Shown: piece after piece, positions 9,865 through 21,754 of the stretch
Numbering within the stretch: position 1 is the first letter of the stretch
Layout of the letters: each line of letters starts with the position of its first letter
NCBI GenBank assembly: GCA_017654935.2
Contig: CM065703.1
Coordinates: 42,277,188-42,341,187, forward strand
DNA length: 64,000 nucleotides
Direction of reading: 5' to 3'
From: Phymorhynchus buccinoides
Taxonomy: Eukaryota > Mollusca > Gastropoda > Neogastropoda > Raphitomidae
The notes under the pieces: generated by a model
The model's input: only the letters and a program-made list of their open reading frames with translations
The model's database searches: none
Told to the model about the DNA's origin: nothing
Made by a program: the position numbers and the translations under genes

Positions 9865-10102
9865 TATGCATTTCCGGACTATAAGGCGATACTTTTTCCC
9901 CAGACTGAGACCCGGGCGTCTTGTAATATGCATTATGACGAATAAAACAGTAAGAAAAAGGTATTGTTATTTGGTATATTCTGGTCACAGAGACTTATCT
10001 CTGTGGAATTCGGGCTGTTCTCCCTCGGAGAGACTGTCGCCGCAAGTGCAGCGCCTACCCAATTTTTTAATTTATATTTTAAATAGTCCGATAAATACGG
10101 TA
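9865..10102 (+). mobile_element. TA-flanked MITE carrying a SINE fragment
   Basis: Begins with a CCGGACTATAAGGCGATAC block and ends ATAGTCCGATAAATACGGTA, so the termini belong to the GGCGATAC family. Between about 9957 and 10072 lies a SINE fragment (CACAGAGAC ... GAATTCGGGCTG) that also occurs at 38609-38966 and 57150-57412. It appears to be inserted inside the MITE. Confidence 0.65.
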
Positions 10103-10532
10103 ATGCAATCATGCTATCAAAGCTGGTATGAGAGTGGGATTGTATGCAAGTCCGCCAAGCTGGAATTCAGTATGAAATGGTGTTGACCAAATTAATTAGA
10201 GGCTTAGGTCCTGTCACACTTGCTGCTCAATTGCTGCCATCGCACATTTAGAGCTATCACCGCTCCACGCAAACATTTTTTTTTTTTTTTTTTTCATGTC
10301 TTGTTGAATAGCTTGTCCTGCATATTATTTCTTGTTGTCTTTATGTCTGCCGTGGTAGTTTAGGTTTTGATTTTGATTGTTTATTATTCTAATGTTTGTG
10401 AATAGTTTGAATGTGTGCATCTAAAGTTATAGTAAACGTTTTCTGTTTCGATTGTTGTAAATTGTCTGATAAAATGTATATCTTCTGAAAGTTTGCATAG
10501 GACGGAATGCGTAATTGTTGTTCGAGTTTTGT

Positions 10533-10975
10533 GTACAATTGTGACCCAGCACCACGAAAGGGACATTAAGTCGCTGGGCTTGTTTCTCACAACAGGCTTG
10601 CAAAGTCAAAAATCTCATTTCTTTTTTAATTTTGAGTTATGTGCATTTTCATGCTCTCTAACATCTCATCTTTCATATTCACAAAGGATAATCTTTATTA
10701 TGGTCTCTAAATACTCCAAAAGGTGCTTTGAAATGAGTAGGTTGATGTATTTTCTTCAGCTAGGCTAAACTTTAGACTGATTTCTCAAAAGAGTCAACAG
10801 TCACCCTACCAACTTTGAATGCTCATAACTCTAAAACAAAAAGACTTACATAAGTTACAAGCATGGTTCTTACATCATTTGAAAGAGACTTGTCTGAAGT
10901 GTTTAACTTGACCATTGTCTCAGAATTATCATTTTGACACTCAATGTCCCTTTCGTGATGCTTGGTCACAGTTGG
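10533..10975. mobile_element. Putative MITE with about 28-bp inverted ends
   Basis: TGTGACCCAGCACCACGAAA near 10540 is matched inverted by CGTGATGCTTGGTCACA near 10955. The interior shows no coding sequence. Confidence 0.6.
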
Positions 10976-11170
10976 GTTTTTTGTGGTTAAAATATCTTGC
11001 TGCCAGTTGATTGTGTTTGCCTTTGTAATCTTTATTCAGTGATGAACAAAGCAGACTGCTAAATTTTGTTACTTCTGGAAGGAATTTACGTGATAAAGTT
11101 GTATGCATTTCAGTTGGCGTGAATTACATTTACAAAGTTGCTACATCAAGGGAAACACAAATAGCGTACC

Positions 11171-11411
11171 ATTCTTTAAAGATCCACCAGATCATGTGTC
11201 AAAATCATGTGTTTCACGTGTTTTCCCTCTTATAGCTGGTAAGAAATCTTGTTTTGACCAGGCTTGACTCCCATACAAATGCCCCCAAATTGAAAACGAA
11301 ACATTTGAAAGAGCAGCCTCAATTTAAAGTTGGGGGCATTTGTATGTGGGTCACAGCTACCCAGAAAAAAACCAAGGGACTTAATCGTGGTGGGGGTCAG
11401 TGTGTCTTTAA
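11171..11411. mobile_element. Dispersed element shared with 28779-29013
   Basis: CACCAGATCATGTGTCAAAA through GGGTCACAGCTACCCAGAAA to GTGTCTTTAA is repeated at 28779-29013. The ends TTTAAAGA / TCTTTAA form a short inverted repeat and the interior folds on itself (CCCCAAATT ... AAGTTGGGGGC). Confidence 0.65.
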
Positions 11412-11526
11412 GAAAGAGTAATGACTTACACACCAAGGGGGAAAACAATGTCTCCTGGGTCATTTTTACGTGTGTCATTTTTAACTGCCCTAGGAGAGGA
11501 ATAGACCAAAGATAATGTGTATCCCA

Positions 11527-11697
11527 TTCCTCCCAAGTCAGAGTGCGGCTGCCCAAATGGCGACGTAAAAACGGTCACACACACGTAATGTTCTCATCCC
11601 TAGCTCATGCGTTTGTACCATATTGTTCAAGTGCTTCGGTTCTTGGGATGATCCCTGGAGTCTTTTAGCCAGGGTGCGACAACAACAACAACAACAT
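11527..11697 (+). mobile_element. SINE with (CAA)n tail
   Basis: GCGGCTGCCCAAATGGCGAC, then AAAACGGTCACACACACGTA, then TCCCTGGAGTCTTTTAGCC, with a CAACAACAACAA tail. An inverted partner is at about 22239-22380. The layout (internal body and simple 3' tail) fits a tRNA-derived SINE. Confidence 0.65.
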
Positions 11698-12096
11698 GTG
11701 TATCCCTAATGTCTTTTCATTCTTTCATTAATTCTCTCTCAGCCGACGGGGCTGCAATTCCTAATCTTAATCTTAATCTTAATTGGTTCATCTATTTTAG
11801 GAAAATATTAGTATGTTTTATATGAGACTCTCTTTCTCTCAAGTTTTTCACATAATTCTTATCAAATTATCTCCCTTTTAATTCCTTGATGCTGTTGTGT
11901 GCATCTGATTGTCTTAACTGTGGTGGTTCGATTGATGTCATCTGAATGTTTTTAGTATTGTTTATCGAGCCTGTGATTGCACAATTTAATTTCCTCAAGG
12001 ATGGATAAAGTTGTTTTGAATTTGAATTGAATTAATTCATGGCAAAGGTTCTCACCAGTATTGCATCGACCGCGTCGTTTGGGTGTACCTCTTGGG

Positions 12097-12100
<4 letters not shown>

Positions 12101-12184
<84 letters not shown>
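12101..12184. repeat. (CT)n microsatellite
   Basis: Uninterrupted CT dinucleotide tract of about 80 bp. SLSLSL and RERERE frames here are not genes. Confidence 0.95.
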
Positions 12185-12188
<4 letters not shown>

Positions 12189-12350
12189 AGTTTCTGGTAT
12201 ATTGTTTGCCAAATTTTGCATGATTGTTTCGGCGTATTCTTAATCTATTTTTTATTTATGGTTTTTTTCTTATTTGTTATCGCCCCTACCCCACTGTTCC
12301 GTTTGACATGGGCAGATGGCCCAGTTCATTAAATCGTTTTTCTTGTTCTT

Positions 12351-12501
<151 letters not shown>

Positions 12502-13062
12502 TATCGAAGCTGTCTTTCTGGGTTCTAACATTATTGTCTCTGATCGATGTTACCCGCGCCCCTTGCTTTCCACAGCTGTGGGCAGCACGACAACGCCTAC
12601 ACCGGGACAGCGAGGAAAGCCACGTGTTTGAAAATACTCGCAGGTTTCTTAGCGAAGTGCAAGACGAGGTGACTATTCCGCCGTGGTGTTAGCGAAGGGT
12701 GGTGAAGGAAAGGGAACGTTTTATTCCGCTCTTTGCGGCTCTGTTTCCCTTGTAACAGTTCTAGCTCGCTCTTGGCAGAGGCGTGATGGTTTTTCCTGTG
12801 TAGCGGTGCGATCTTCAATGCCTGCTGTGGAAGAACCGTTGGGGGAGGATTGGTGTAGTAGTGGTTGTCTTAACATGGAAAAGTCGTCGTTACTTGTTCA
12901 GTGTGGGTTTCTTTGCATGCACTTTTTGTAGTCGCGGGTGGGTGTCTGGAATCGTTGTCTTAATAATATTCGGGTGTAGTTTTCCCGTTATCCATCACTG
13001 TATTTATTTTTTTTACTTCATTATCATTTTTCTCTGCTCCTTTATCATCACTTTGTTTTTTG

Positions 13063-13242
13063 TACAGTGGAACCTCCCTTATAAGACCTTCAAAAATCAT
13101 CCAAAATTGGGTCTTATAAGGGAGGGGTCTTATAAGGGAGGTAATTTTAATACTTACAAAGAAGGGCAATGTCTCTGAGAAGTAGGTCTTATGTGGGAGG
13201 GAGTCTTATAATGGGAGGTCTTGTAAGGGAGGTTCCACTGTA
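13063..13242. mobile_element. TA-flanked MITE, CAGTGGAACCTCC family
   Basis: Starts TACAGTGGAACCTCCCTTAT and ends with the inverted AAGGGAGGTTCCACTGTA. The interior holds several GTCTTATAAGGGAGG motifs. Copies are also at 16696, 35819 and 59368. TA target and CAGTGGAACCTC termini fit Tc1/mariner-pogo type MITEs (inference). Confidence 0.85.
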
Positions 13243-13534
13243 GTTGTCATTTTTTCTCCATTCATAAATCCTCATTGTTGTTAGGTTGTTTTTTTTCATG
13301 TGATCAATTACCTCCCTTTTTTAATCATTTTGTATCTTCTCTTCATCAAGCTTTATCGCGGTTTCTTGTCTTGTTCGTCACCCTTGCTATTAATATCCTC
13401 ATTATATTAGCCTTCTCTTTGTGACTGCTCTGGATCATTTTTTCTTCTTCTTTTCGTTGATTCATCATCAACATCAATCGTTCCCTCGATTCATCATCAA
13501 TATTATCTTTCTCTTCTCTCTTCATTGCTTCACT

Positions 13535-13921
13535 CATTCATGTCGTTCCGGCCATATATGTCCGGGATTAGTAGATAGCTGTCAATTTGATGCATTTGCT
13601 TCAAGGGAAGTAAGTGTGTGCACACAATACCGTGGCCACTTCTAAACTCGCTTCACTCACTTAGACCACAATTTTGCCTCTGACTTTGCTTTTGTAGTGG
13701 TTTGTTGTGGGGAAACCGATTGGCGTGGAGAGTTTTTTTATATAAAGTCTATATATAAAAAATAGTCTGATCTACCACTTCCCTATGCCTAAACCTGAAG
13801 TAAAAACCCGTAATCTTCTTTCATTTCTCCTTTTGTTTATGTACGTTTGTTTGTGTGTGTGGCTGGAGTGATTTGCAAGTTTTTTTAATAATTCAAAATC
13901 GTTGCGATGCGAATGAGTTAA
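13535..13921 (-). mobile_element. TTAA-ended element, family 4
   Basis: Inverted copy of the element at 38073-38520, sharing GATCTACCACTTCCCTATGC and the end CGATGCGAATGAGTTAA. The far end is less clear than in the other copy. Confidence 0.65.
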
Positions 13922-14290
13922 GTCAACTCATCACCCGTATCAACTTTTCCCCCCACTTCATTCACCCTCGTTCCAATTTCCTCCTCTTCTTCTTCTTCTT
14001 CTTTGTTTCTTAACCGTACAGTGTGTCTTCATCCTGGAGGTCAACTCATCACCCTTATCAACTTTCCCCCCCACTTCATTCACCCTCGTTCCAATTTCCT
14101 CCTCTTCTTCTTCTTCTTCTTTGTTTCTTAACCGTACAGTGTGTCTTCATCCTGGAGGTCAACTCATCACCCTTATCAACTTTCCCCCCCACTTCATTCA
14201 CCCTCGTTCCAATTTCCTCCTCTTCTTCTTCTTCTTCTTCTTCTTTGTTTCTTAACCGTACAGTGTGTCTTCATCCTGGAGGTCAACTCA
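13921..14290 (+). repeat. Three tandem copies of a pyrimidine-tract + ACAG unit
   Basis: A 118-124 bp unit is repeated. Each unit has a (TTC)n tract, then TTTCTTAACCGTACAG, then TGTGTCTTCATCCTGGAGG, at 14018, 14136 and 14260. The structure imitates an acceptor plus exon start repeated three times, as seen at exon D. The open frame (CVFILEV) is only vaguely like the TM8 region of subunit a, so it is not called an exon. Confidence 0.75.
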
Positions 14291-14359
14291 CATGGTATTA
14301 GGCCGTGTTCTTTGCATGCCCTTCACATTCTGTTCCTCCGGTTGGTTGCTCCCTGATTT

Positions 14360-14760
14360 AACCAGGCCATGGTCAATACCTTTTCAGCAGTTTTCATGGA
14401 TGCTACTCTTTAATTTTTACGCTGATTTCAGTATTTTTAATTTTACCAGAAACTGAACTTCAGGTTTTTTTAATTCATCCAAAAAACATTATTGACCACA
14501 AGCGATTTGGGGCGTTTTGAACTTGGTGGTTCTTTCTTGGAAGTTTACAAAGGCAATGTAATAATTTTACAAGGCTTATCAGACTCAAACTGTCCTTGTC
14601 TATCATTTTAGCTGTCTAGTCTGTCTGTCTCGTTATCTCTCTCTCTTAACTTGCCCCCCTGAATCGTCCGACGGTGCTCTGCCCCTGTACCCTGCCGGGG
14701 GCCATGGGTGCCTGGACCCCTGCCTTTCAGTTTTTTTTCATTTGGGGGAGTAGCACCCAT
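14360..14760 (+). repeat. Dispersed repeat shared (inverted) with 53270-53700
   Basis: Segments such as GACGGTGCTCTGCCCCTGTA and CAAGCGATTTGGGGCGTTTT occur here and inverted at 53320-53660, over a length of roughly 350 bp. Type of element not recognised. Confidence 0.75.
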
Positions 14761-14762
14761 GA

Positions 14763-15085
14763 GTTTTTGACTGGGGCGTCAGTAAGTCTCGGGCGCTTGG
14801 GACAGTGAGGCTTCCACTGTGTACAGTCACAGGTCAATGTGATCCAATCCTTTTTGCCTGTTGAAATGCAGAACGGTTAGAGGTTAAATCTGTCCTCGTT
14901 TTGTGGATAAAGGTACCTTTTCAGCAGTTTTTGACTGGGGCGTCAGTAAGTCTCGGGCGCTTGGGACAGCGAGGCTTCCACTGTGAACATACAATGACAG
15001 GTCAATATGATCCAGTCCTTTTTGCCTGTTGACATGCAGAAAGGTTAGAGGTTAAATCTGTCCTCGTGTTGTGGACGAAGGGGCA
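14763..15085 (+). repeat. Local tandem duplication, about 167 bp unit
   Basis: TTTTTGACTGGGGCGTCAGT through GAGGTTAAATCTGTCCTCGT appears twice (about 14763-14905 and 14930-15070), with a few substitutions. Confidence 0.8.
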
Positions 15086-15188
15086 ATGGGTTATTCGTTC
15101 CCTGTGTCTGTGTCTTAGCATTGGAAGGCGGTGCCTACTCTTTTCCATCTACCGTTTTAACCTTGCTGAACCTGCATTCAGGTCTTCG

Positions 15189-15406
15189 CAGGGCTCCCAG
15201 GGACCCCCATTTGGGGGTCTATGAAGCGCGGAAATTCTAAAGGACCCTCTAAAAGAATGTGCAGGGGGTCCCAGGGATGCACTAGAAAAAAATCTCTTTA
15301 GCATTCGCAATGCCACTGGGACCCTCTATCCCGCCTCTAGGACGCTCTATGCTGTAAGGAAGGAGTCCCTGGGACCCCTTGTTTTGCGGGACGATTGGGA
15401 GCCCTG
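15189..15406 (+). mobile_element. hAT-like MITE with 6-bp target duplication
   Basis: CAGGGCTCCCAG ... TTGGGAGCCCTG, the same family as 4319-4537. It is flanked on both sides by TCTTCG (15183-15188 and 15407-15412), a visible target-site duplication. Confidence 0.85.
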
Positions 15407-15464
15407 TCTTCGTTAACTCTATGGCATTATCAGTCGTATTATGCGAACTGTTCCATAAGTTGCC

Positions 15465-15631
15465 ATATTTTGCGGACTATAAGGCGATACTTTTTTCCTA
15501 GACTGAGACCCCTGCGCCTTATAATGTGACTGATAATATAGTAAGAAACTACCTAGATTCTGAAGTTTGTGTAAAATTTTGGGGGGTGCGCCTTATAATC
15601 AGGTGCGCCTTGTAGTCCGTAAAGTATGGTG
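15465..15631 (+). mobile_element. TA-flanked MITE, GGCGATAC family
   Basis: GCGGACTATAAGGCGATAC near the left end and GCGCCTTGTAGTCCGTAAAG near the right end form inverted termini. The interior has GACTGAGACCCCTGCGCC as in the other copies. Confidence 0.8.
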
Positions 15632-15772
15632 CTCAATTTACTGTGATTGTAACTTTTCAAGTATATTGCTTTTAATTGTGTCATTGATTTTTTGTTTTCA
15701 AACTTGGCTGGTTTAGGTTGAATCATGCTAGACTCGAGCAGATTAGTAGAATCATGACACTCATTCAAACAT

Positions 15773-16346
<574 letters not shown>

Positions 16347-16695
16347 CAGCTTCTCTCCTGCCCACATATTCCCTTACTCCTTCATTTCATGTTTGTTTTT
16401 GCTTCATGCACGTTTCAGAATGTAAACCTCGTAGAATAGCTAGCATCATGTGAGGTATGTGTGTGTGTGTGGTTTGCCCTCAGAGAGGAAGGTGCCTGCC
16501 TGGGATGGAAGGCAGGAATGATGTAGGTATTTCAACATGAAAATAATAGCCTTCACACTGTTCATATATTGACAGTTTATGCTTTGTACTGACATACTCC
16601 CATTTTATTGTACAGGTTATTCATACTACAGGGATGTGAGAGTTATGCGTAAGCACGTAAATGCGTTGTTGTTTTTCTATTCGACTTTTAAGAAA

Positions 16696-16920
16696 TACAG
16701 TGGAACCTCCCTTATAAGACTCCCTCCCACATAAGACCTACTACTCTGAGACATTGCCCTTCTTTGTAAGTATTAACATCACCTCCCTTATAAGACCTAA
16801 TTTTGGATGATTTTTGAAGGTCTTATAAGGGAGGTGATGTTAATACTTACAAAGAAGGGCAATGTCTCAGAGTAGTAGGTCTTATGCGGGAGGGAGTCTT
16901 ATAATGGAGGTTCCACTGTA
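16696..16920. mobile_element. TA-flanked MITE, CAGTGGAACCTCC family
   Basis: TACAGTGGAACCTCCCTTAT at the left and GGAGGTTCCACTGTA at the right. The interior is itself largely palindromic about 16805. Confidence 0.87.
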
Positions 16921-17422
16921 TGTTTTAAAGACGTACAGAGACAGAGAAGATCATACAGATTGTCGAGTACGGTAGACTTTCTTTTCGCGCACACAGTGAA
17001 AACGAAAAAAGTTTGTAGCACGAATACGTTCCCTTGACTGAATTTCGTAAGCTTCTCTGTGGTTGGCCAGTTACGTCCAATGGCAATGCACTTTTTTCAT
17101 GTGTTCGGCTACTTTCTCTGTGTCATTTCAAGGCTCAAGAATGCTATATTATCTCGTAAAGAGAAATTATGTTCAAAGGAGGATTTGGATGTTTTGAAGG
17201 CTGCGCGAATGTTTCATGGTCAACAATGAAAATGACACATCGCGCCACGGATGTGAAGAAAGAGGAGGTCGGCAAAGGATGCCGACACGGATTGGACGGG
17301 GGCTTGGCGGGATAAAACTGTATCGGACAGTAAGATTCGTGTTGGCGAACCGCGAAAAAATGATGTTGCAGGCTACGTTTTTTTGTTTGGGGGCCCTCTC
17401 ACAACCCTGTTATTACTGACTG

Positions 17423-17592
17423 TATTTTACGGACTATAAGGCGATACTTCTCCGCCAGACTGAGACCCCTGCGCCTTATAATGTGACTGATAATATGGTA
17501 AGAAAATAGAGTAACAAAATCTGAATTTTGTGTTAAATTTTGGGGGTGCGCCTTATAATCAGGTGCGCCTTATAGTCCGTAGAATACGGTGC
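17423..17592 (+). mobile_element. TA-flanked MITE, GGCGATAC family
   Basis: ACGGACTATAAGGCGATACT to CGCCTTATAGTCCGTAGAAT. Good inverted termini and the same interior as 15465-15631. Confidence 0.82.
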
Positions 17593-18221
<629 letters not shown>

Positions 18222-18243
18222 CCCTTCTCTCTCTCACACACAG

Positions 18244-18300
18244 TGCTCTGGACCTCCCTCACTGTGGCTGGGCTCACTCTCTCCTGTAGGGACTCTCTGG
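18244..18300 (+). other. Weak candidate exon of V-ATPase subunit a
   Basis: After a strong pyrimidine tract and CACACAG, 57 bp read (x)VLWTSLTVAGLTLSCRDSL and end at GG|GTTAGT, a good donor. Homologues have LSEVLWTMV at the expected next position, so VLWT is suggestive. The rest does not align, and no partner exon with LRLWALSLAHAQ or MEGLSAFLHALRLHW was found. The phases would also require one more exon before 19127. It could be a decayed duplicate or chance. Confidence 0.25.
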
Positions 18301-18504
18301 GTTAGTCTTCCAGTTGATCTCTTTCACTCGCTTGCTGTATCTCTCTCTCTCTCTCTCAATGTCAAAATCGGAAGAGTTTGTGTGTGTGCGTGTGTTTGTT
18401 TGTGTGCATGTGTGGTGTTCTTGCTAGTGATCTGTAAGCGTTTAGGGCTTTTTAAGCCTATATTCCATGCAGAAACCCGTGCGCAATCCATAAATAAGTG
18501 AAAC

Positions 18505-19040
18505 AAAGAAGGGAAAAGAGTACAGCAAATTTGAAGCGATTCGGTTATAAGGCCCTGTTTCCCATTGGCGCTGCTCTGAGAGTGATGCGCTCTCCCTAGT
18601 AACGGTAACGTTGAGTACAGCAAATTTGAAGCGATTCGGTTAAGAAATGGCAGAGTTATAAGGCCCCGTTTCCCGTTGGCGCTGCTCTGACGCGCTCTCT
18701 CGATTCTCTTCAAATTTGCTGCCAGGCTTTGCCAGGGCCATAGCAAGCCTGACAGCAAATTTGAAGCGATTCGGTTAAGAAACGGCGGAGTTATTCGTGA
18801 AAAAGTGAAGCGGCGTATAGCGCGCGTTTCTTAACCGATTCGCTTCCGGTTTGGCACACCGATAGTCACCGTCCCCGGTCATCTACCTGCCAAATTTGAA
18901 GGCAATCAGTCCAGAAATGCCGTAGATACGGGCGCCGACAGTCCGCCTCAGTTGCCATTGCCATCGCCCCGTTAGGGCTCACAGCAAATTTGAAGCGATT
19001 CGGTCCAAAAACAGCGGAGTTATAAGGCCCGTTTTGTGTT
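18505..19040. repeat. Array of degenerate AGCAAATTTGAAGCGATTCG units
   Basis: The motif occurs near 18523, 18616, 18750 and 18980, inverted near 18706 and diverged near 18890. Units are separated by GCGGAGTTATAAGGCC-type sequence. It looks like a dispersed repeat, locally multiplied; no gene. Confidence 0.75.
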
Positions 19041-19126
19041 TCAGACAGACAGACACACACACGGACACTTGGCTTTTTATTATATTATTATTATTATGAT
19101 GGTGCAATGTGCCGTGTTGTGTGCAG

Positions 19127-19220
19127 GGTGGAGTTCCAGTCCAAGTTCTACAGCGGCACCGGCTACAAATTCCAGCCCTTCTGCTTCGACCAGATCCTGG
19201 ACCAGAGTGCCGATGACTAG
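19127..19220 (+). CDS. ATP6V0A1: V-ATPase V0 subunit a, C-terminal exon
   Basis: Encodes (W)[19 protein letters not shown] then [11 protein letters not shown] and TAG at 19218-19220. VEFQ-x-KFY-x-G-x-G-x-x-F-x-PF-x-F is the conserved C-terminus of animal V-ATPase a subunits. Acceptor GTGCAG ends at 19126. The leading G completes a split Trp codon, so the missing upstream exon must end in two bases (TG). The stop is followed by a 15-bp tandem (ACTGACCACTCCGAC). The end of this exon is duplicated at 19423-19467. The upstream exon encoding TM7/TM8 was not found. Confidence 0.93.
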
Positions 19221-19334
19221 ACTGACCACTCCGACACTGACCACTCCGACACTGACCACATGGGTTAGTATGCATGTTGATAACTGGACACACTGTAGAA
19301 TGTGTGCACATACACCACACACACACGCACGTAC
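19221..19334 (+). other. V-ATPase 3' UTR start
   Basis: Follows the stop. A GTTAGT donor-like site at 19264 could make this a spliced 3' UTR. A CA-rich tract follows. No poly(A) signal lies close by; an AATAAA occurs at 21538-21543. Confidence 0.5.
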
Positions 19335-19337
19335 ACA

Positions 19338-19421
<84 letters not shown>

Positions 19422-19422
19422 T
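19335..19422. repeat. (CA)n microsatellite between duplicated exon ends
   Basis: Perfect CA tract separating the last exon's flank from its duplicate. Confidence 0.95.
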
Positions 19423-19467
19423 ATCCTGGACCAGAGTGCCGACGACTAGACTGACCACTCCGGTTAT
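19423..19467 (+). repeat. Duplicate of the terminal exon's 3' edge
   Basis: Repeats ATCCTGGACCAGAGTGCCGA with one change, then the TAG stop and ACTGACCACTCC. The flank beyond it (GTTAGTACAGATG ... GGACGCACTGTA) also parallels the flank of the genuine exon, so the copied block spanned stop codon, UTR and donor-like site. Confidence 0.9.
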
Positions 19468-19505
19468 TGGTTAGTACAGATGTCAGTTGGACGCACTGTA
19501 ACCCA

Positions 19506-19617
19506 ATGTGCGCATATATGCACACACGCACGCACACAGACACAAACAAAGAGACACAGACACACACGTGCGCACACGCACACACACACACAAGCGCACA
19601 TACACAGAGACTCACAG

Positions 19618-19649
<32 letters not shown>

Positions 19650-19885
19650 ACATACACACACAGACAGACACACGCACACAAACACAGAGACACACACACG
19701 TGCGCACACATACACACACACAGACACACACGTGCACACACATACACGAAAACACAGAGACACACACACACACAAACACAGATACACACACACACACACG
19801 CAAACACAGAGACACACACACGCACGTGCGCACACATACACACACACATACGTGTGCGCTCAGATGTGCACATGCACACTCAAAC
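19506..19885. repeat. (CA)n-rich compound microsatellite
   Basis: CA repeats mixed with GTGCGCAC and ACAGAGAC units; translations are low complexity. Confidence 0.95.
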
Positions 19886-20107
19886 ACATACATTTTTGTT
19901 GTTTGTGGATGTGTTGTGAAAGTGCGCAATTTGCTGAATAGAGCATTTGCCACGAGTGTTCGTTCTCTATACTAGACTACTAATTTGCCCGCACTCGTTC
20001 TGCCGGAGTTACGCTGATCTTTCTAATTCAACTCTATAAATTCAACTCGGTGAAAGTCAAGGTCGCCCTCACGTGGCAAATGCCCTATTGCCTAAGTACA
20101 AAACGCT

Positions 20108-20281
20108 TACCGTATTATGCGGACTATAAGGCGATACAATTTTCCCAGACTGAGACCCCTGCACCTTATAATGTGACTGACAAAATAGTAAGAAATTATG
20201 ATAACAAAAACTGAATTTGGTGTAAAATTTGGGGGGTGCGCCTTATAATCAGGTGCGCCTTGTAGCCCGTAGAATACAGTA
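20108..20281 (+). mobile_element. TA-flanked MITE, GGCGATAC family
   Basis: Bounded by TA. ACCGTATTATGCGGACTATA at the left, GCCCGTAGAATACAGTA at the right. Confidence 0.85.
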
Positions 20282-20314
20282 AGTTCAGTTGACAGCTGAT
20301 TGTGCAAGCTAAAT

Positions 20315-20540
20315 TTAACCCCTTGACTGCCGTATAACGTGTCACGTACTGAGGTCACGACATCACTGATGACGTCATCAGATGAAGAGGAATAACTCTG
20401 ATATGCTGGATTTTGCTCTAACACAGTCAAGAGAGTTATATCCCCAGACCATTTTGCCAGATTGGCTCTATCAGTTGTCTTTTTCATGGCATGATTTGTA
20501 CAATGATTTTTTTTTTCTTTAATTTTCTCTGGCAGTCAAA
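20315..20540 (+). mobile_element. piggyBac-like MITE, family 2
   Basis: Starts TTAACCCCTTGACTGCCGTA and ends CTCTGGCAGTCAAAATTTT, so the right terminus has lost its GGGGTTAA. The body matches the intact copy at 62876-63106. Contains a perfect TGACGTCA at 20370-20377. Confidence 0.8.
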
Positions 20541-20630
20541 ATTTTTTTTTCTCTAGTTTATAATTTTTGATGAAACTGGATTACATTACATAAATCATTT
20601 ATATGATAAAGATATTCCTTATTTTGCAGG

Positions 20631-20831
20631 CATGGAGTATGGCGTACCTTGGCCAGATCTGCCAGATTACGATGATCACCATTTCCAGTGTTCCCCATTC
20701 TGGTGCACTGTTTGTTCCTTGATGTTTACCTTCACACTAGAGAGTTGGAGAGAGAAGAAGAAAAAGCCACTTAGTTCCATTGAAAATCCTACAGTAGTGT
20801 TGTTGCTTTTGTCTTGTGGACTGTGTGTGTA
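20631..20831 (+). other. Possible downstream exon or small ORF
   Basis: TTTTGCAG at 20623-20630 is followed by GCATGGAGTATGGC and a 66-codon frame (MEYGVPWPDLPDYDDHHFQC...) ending at 20830. The sequence is not repetitive and is less AT-rich than its flanks. No family recognised. It could be a spliced 3' UTR exon of the V-ATPase gene or noise. Confidence 0.25.
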
Positions 20832-20992
20832 GCTGGCTTGGAGATATCAGTTTGATCAATTCCATTCAATCATTTTATTGTCTTCACAAAAAGCAAAGAA
20901 ATTCGCTGCCTCGCATGCACATTTTATGAATAATAAGACGCGGCACAAGTAATGTTTTGGAAGACAACTTAAATAAGACAACAACATTTTAT

Positions 20993-20995
<3 letters not shown>

Positions 20996-21041
<46 letters not shown>
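20996..21041. repeat. (CA)n microsatellite
   Basis: Short perfect CA tract. A second one lies at 21128-21164. Confidence 0.95.
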
Positions 21042-21044
<3 letters not shown>

Positions 21045-21127
21045 CAACAATCCAATTAGGTACTGTTCAGAAAAATATGCATAAAATTATAAAGTATTAC
21101 TCATGAAAGCAAACATTTGACAATCAG

Positions 21128-21165
<38 letters not shown>

Positions 21166-21537
21166 TTGAGCTATCAGTTAGAATAAAATTAATCAGAGCA
21201 TAGAATTAGAAATGAATTAACAAGTGAGCTAAAATAATTTATGACAAGTATAATTGAGTATTAATTCAGAAATAAATAAGTAATGAAACTAACAACATCT
21301 CCAGGTTTGCTAAAATAAAAAAGTTTAGTTGTTGGTGTTTCTTGTTCTTTTTTCTCCAAAGAAACCAGTGTGACGTGGATTTTGACTGCATTACAAAACG
21401 GGGCTTTCGTTTCATGGGAGATGAAAGGAATATTTGTGATTTTGAATTTTGGGCTTTCGTTTCGTGGGAGATTAAATATATCAATTTATTGTTCTTGTTG
21501 TGGTCAAGTTGTGTGTAGATGTGTATTACTCAAAGCG

Positions 21538-21543
21538 AATAAA
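21538..21543 (+). terminator. Candidate poly(A) signal AATAAA
   Basis: AATAAA on the + strand about 2.3 kb after the V-ATPase stop. It is one possible end for that transcript if the 3' UTR is long or spliced. No downstream GU-rich element is obvious. Confidence 0.2.
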
Positions 21544-21754
21544 ATTGCAGTAAATTAGCGGAATGTATGAGACAGATTCTGTTGTATTATCGGGATAATA
21601 ATATGATCTCCGTTTCTTTTATCTTTGTTGCATTTGATTCATGATTCTCCTACAATATTTTGTGTGTGTTGGCTCAGTCGGTGAGTTAGATCTCTTTGCG
21701 CAGTTTGTCATGACATTCTCACAACAACAAAATGTGCTTTTAAATGTACCGATA

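Noticed and set aside
12574..12690. CACAG followed by LWAARQRLHRDSEESHVF..., considered as the missing LRLWALSLAHAQ exon
   Set aside because: Only LWA matches; the remainder is hydrophilic and stops at 12688, unlike TM7 of subunit a.
14276..14355. CVFILEV ... SLHALHILFLRL considered as the TM8 exon (MEGLSAFLHALRLHW)
   Set aside because: Resemblance is scattered, lacks MEGLSAF and RLHW, and no donor in the right phase (two bases) is seen.
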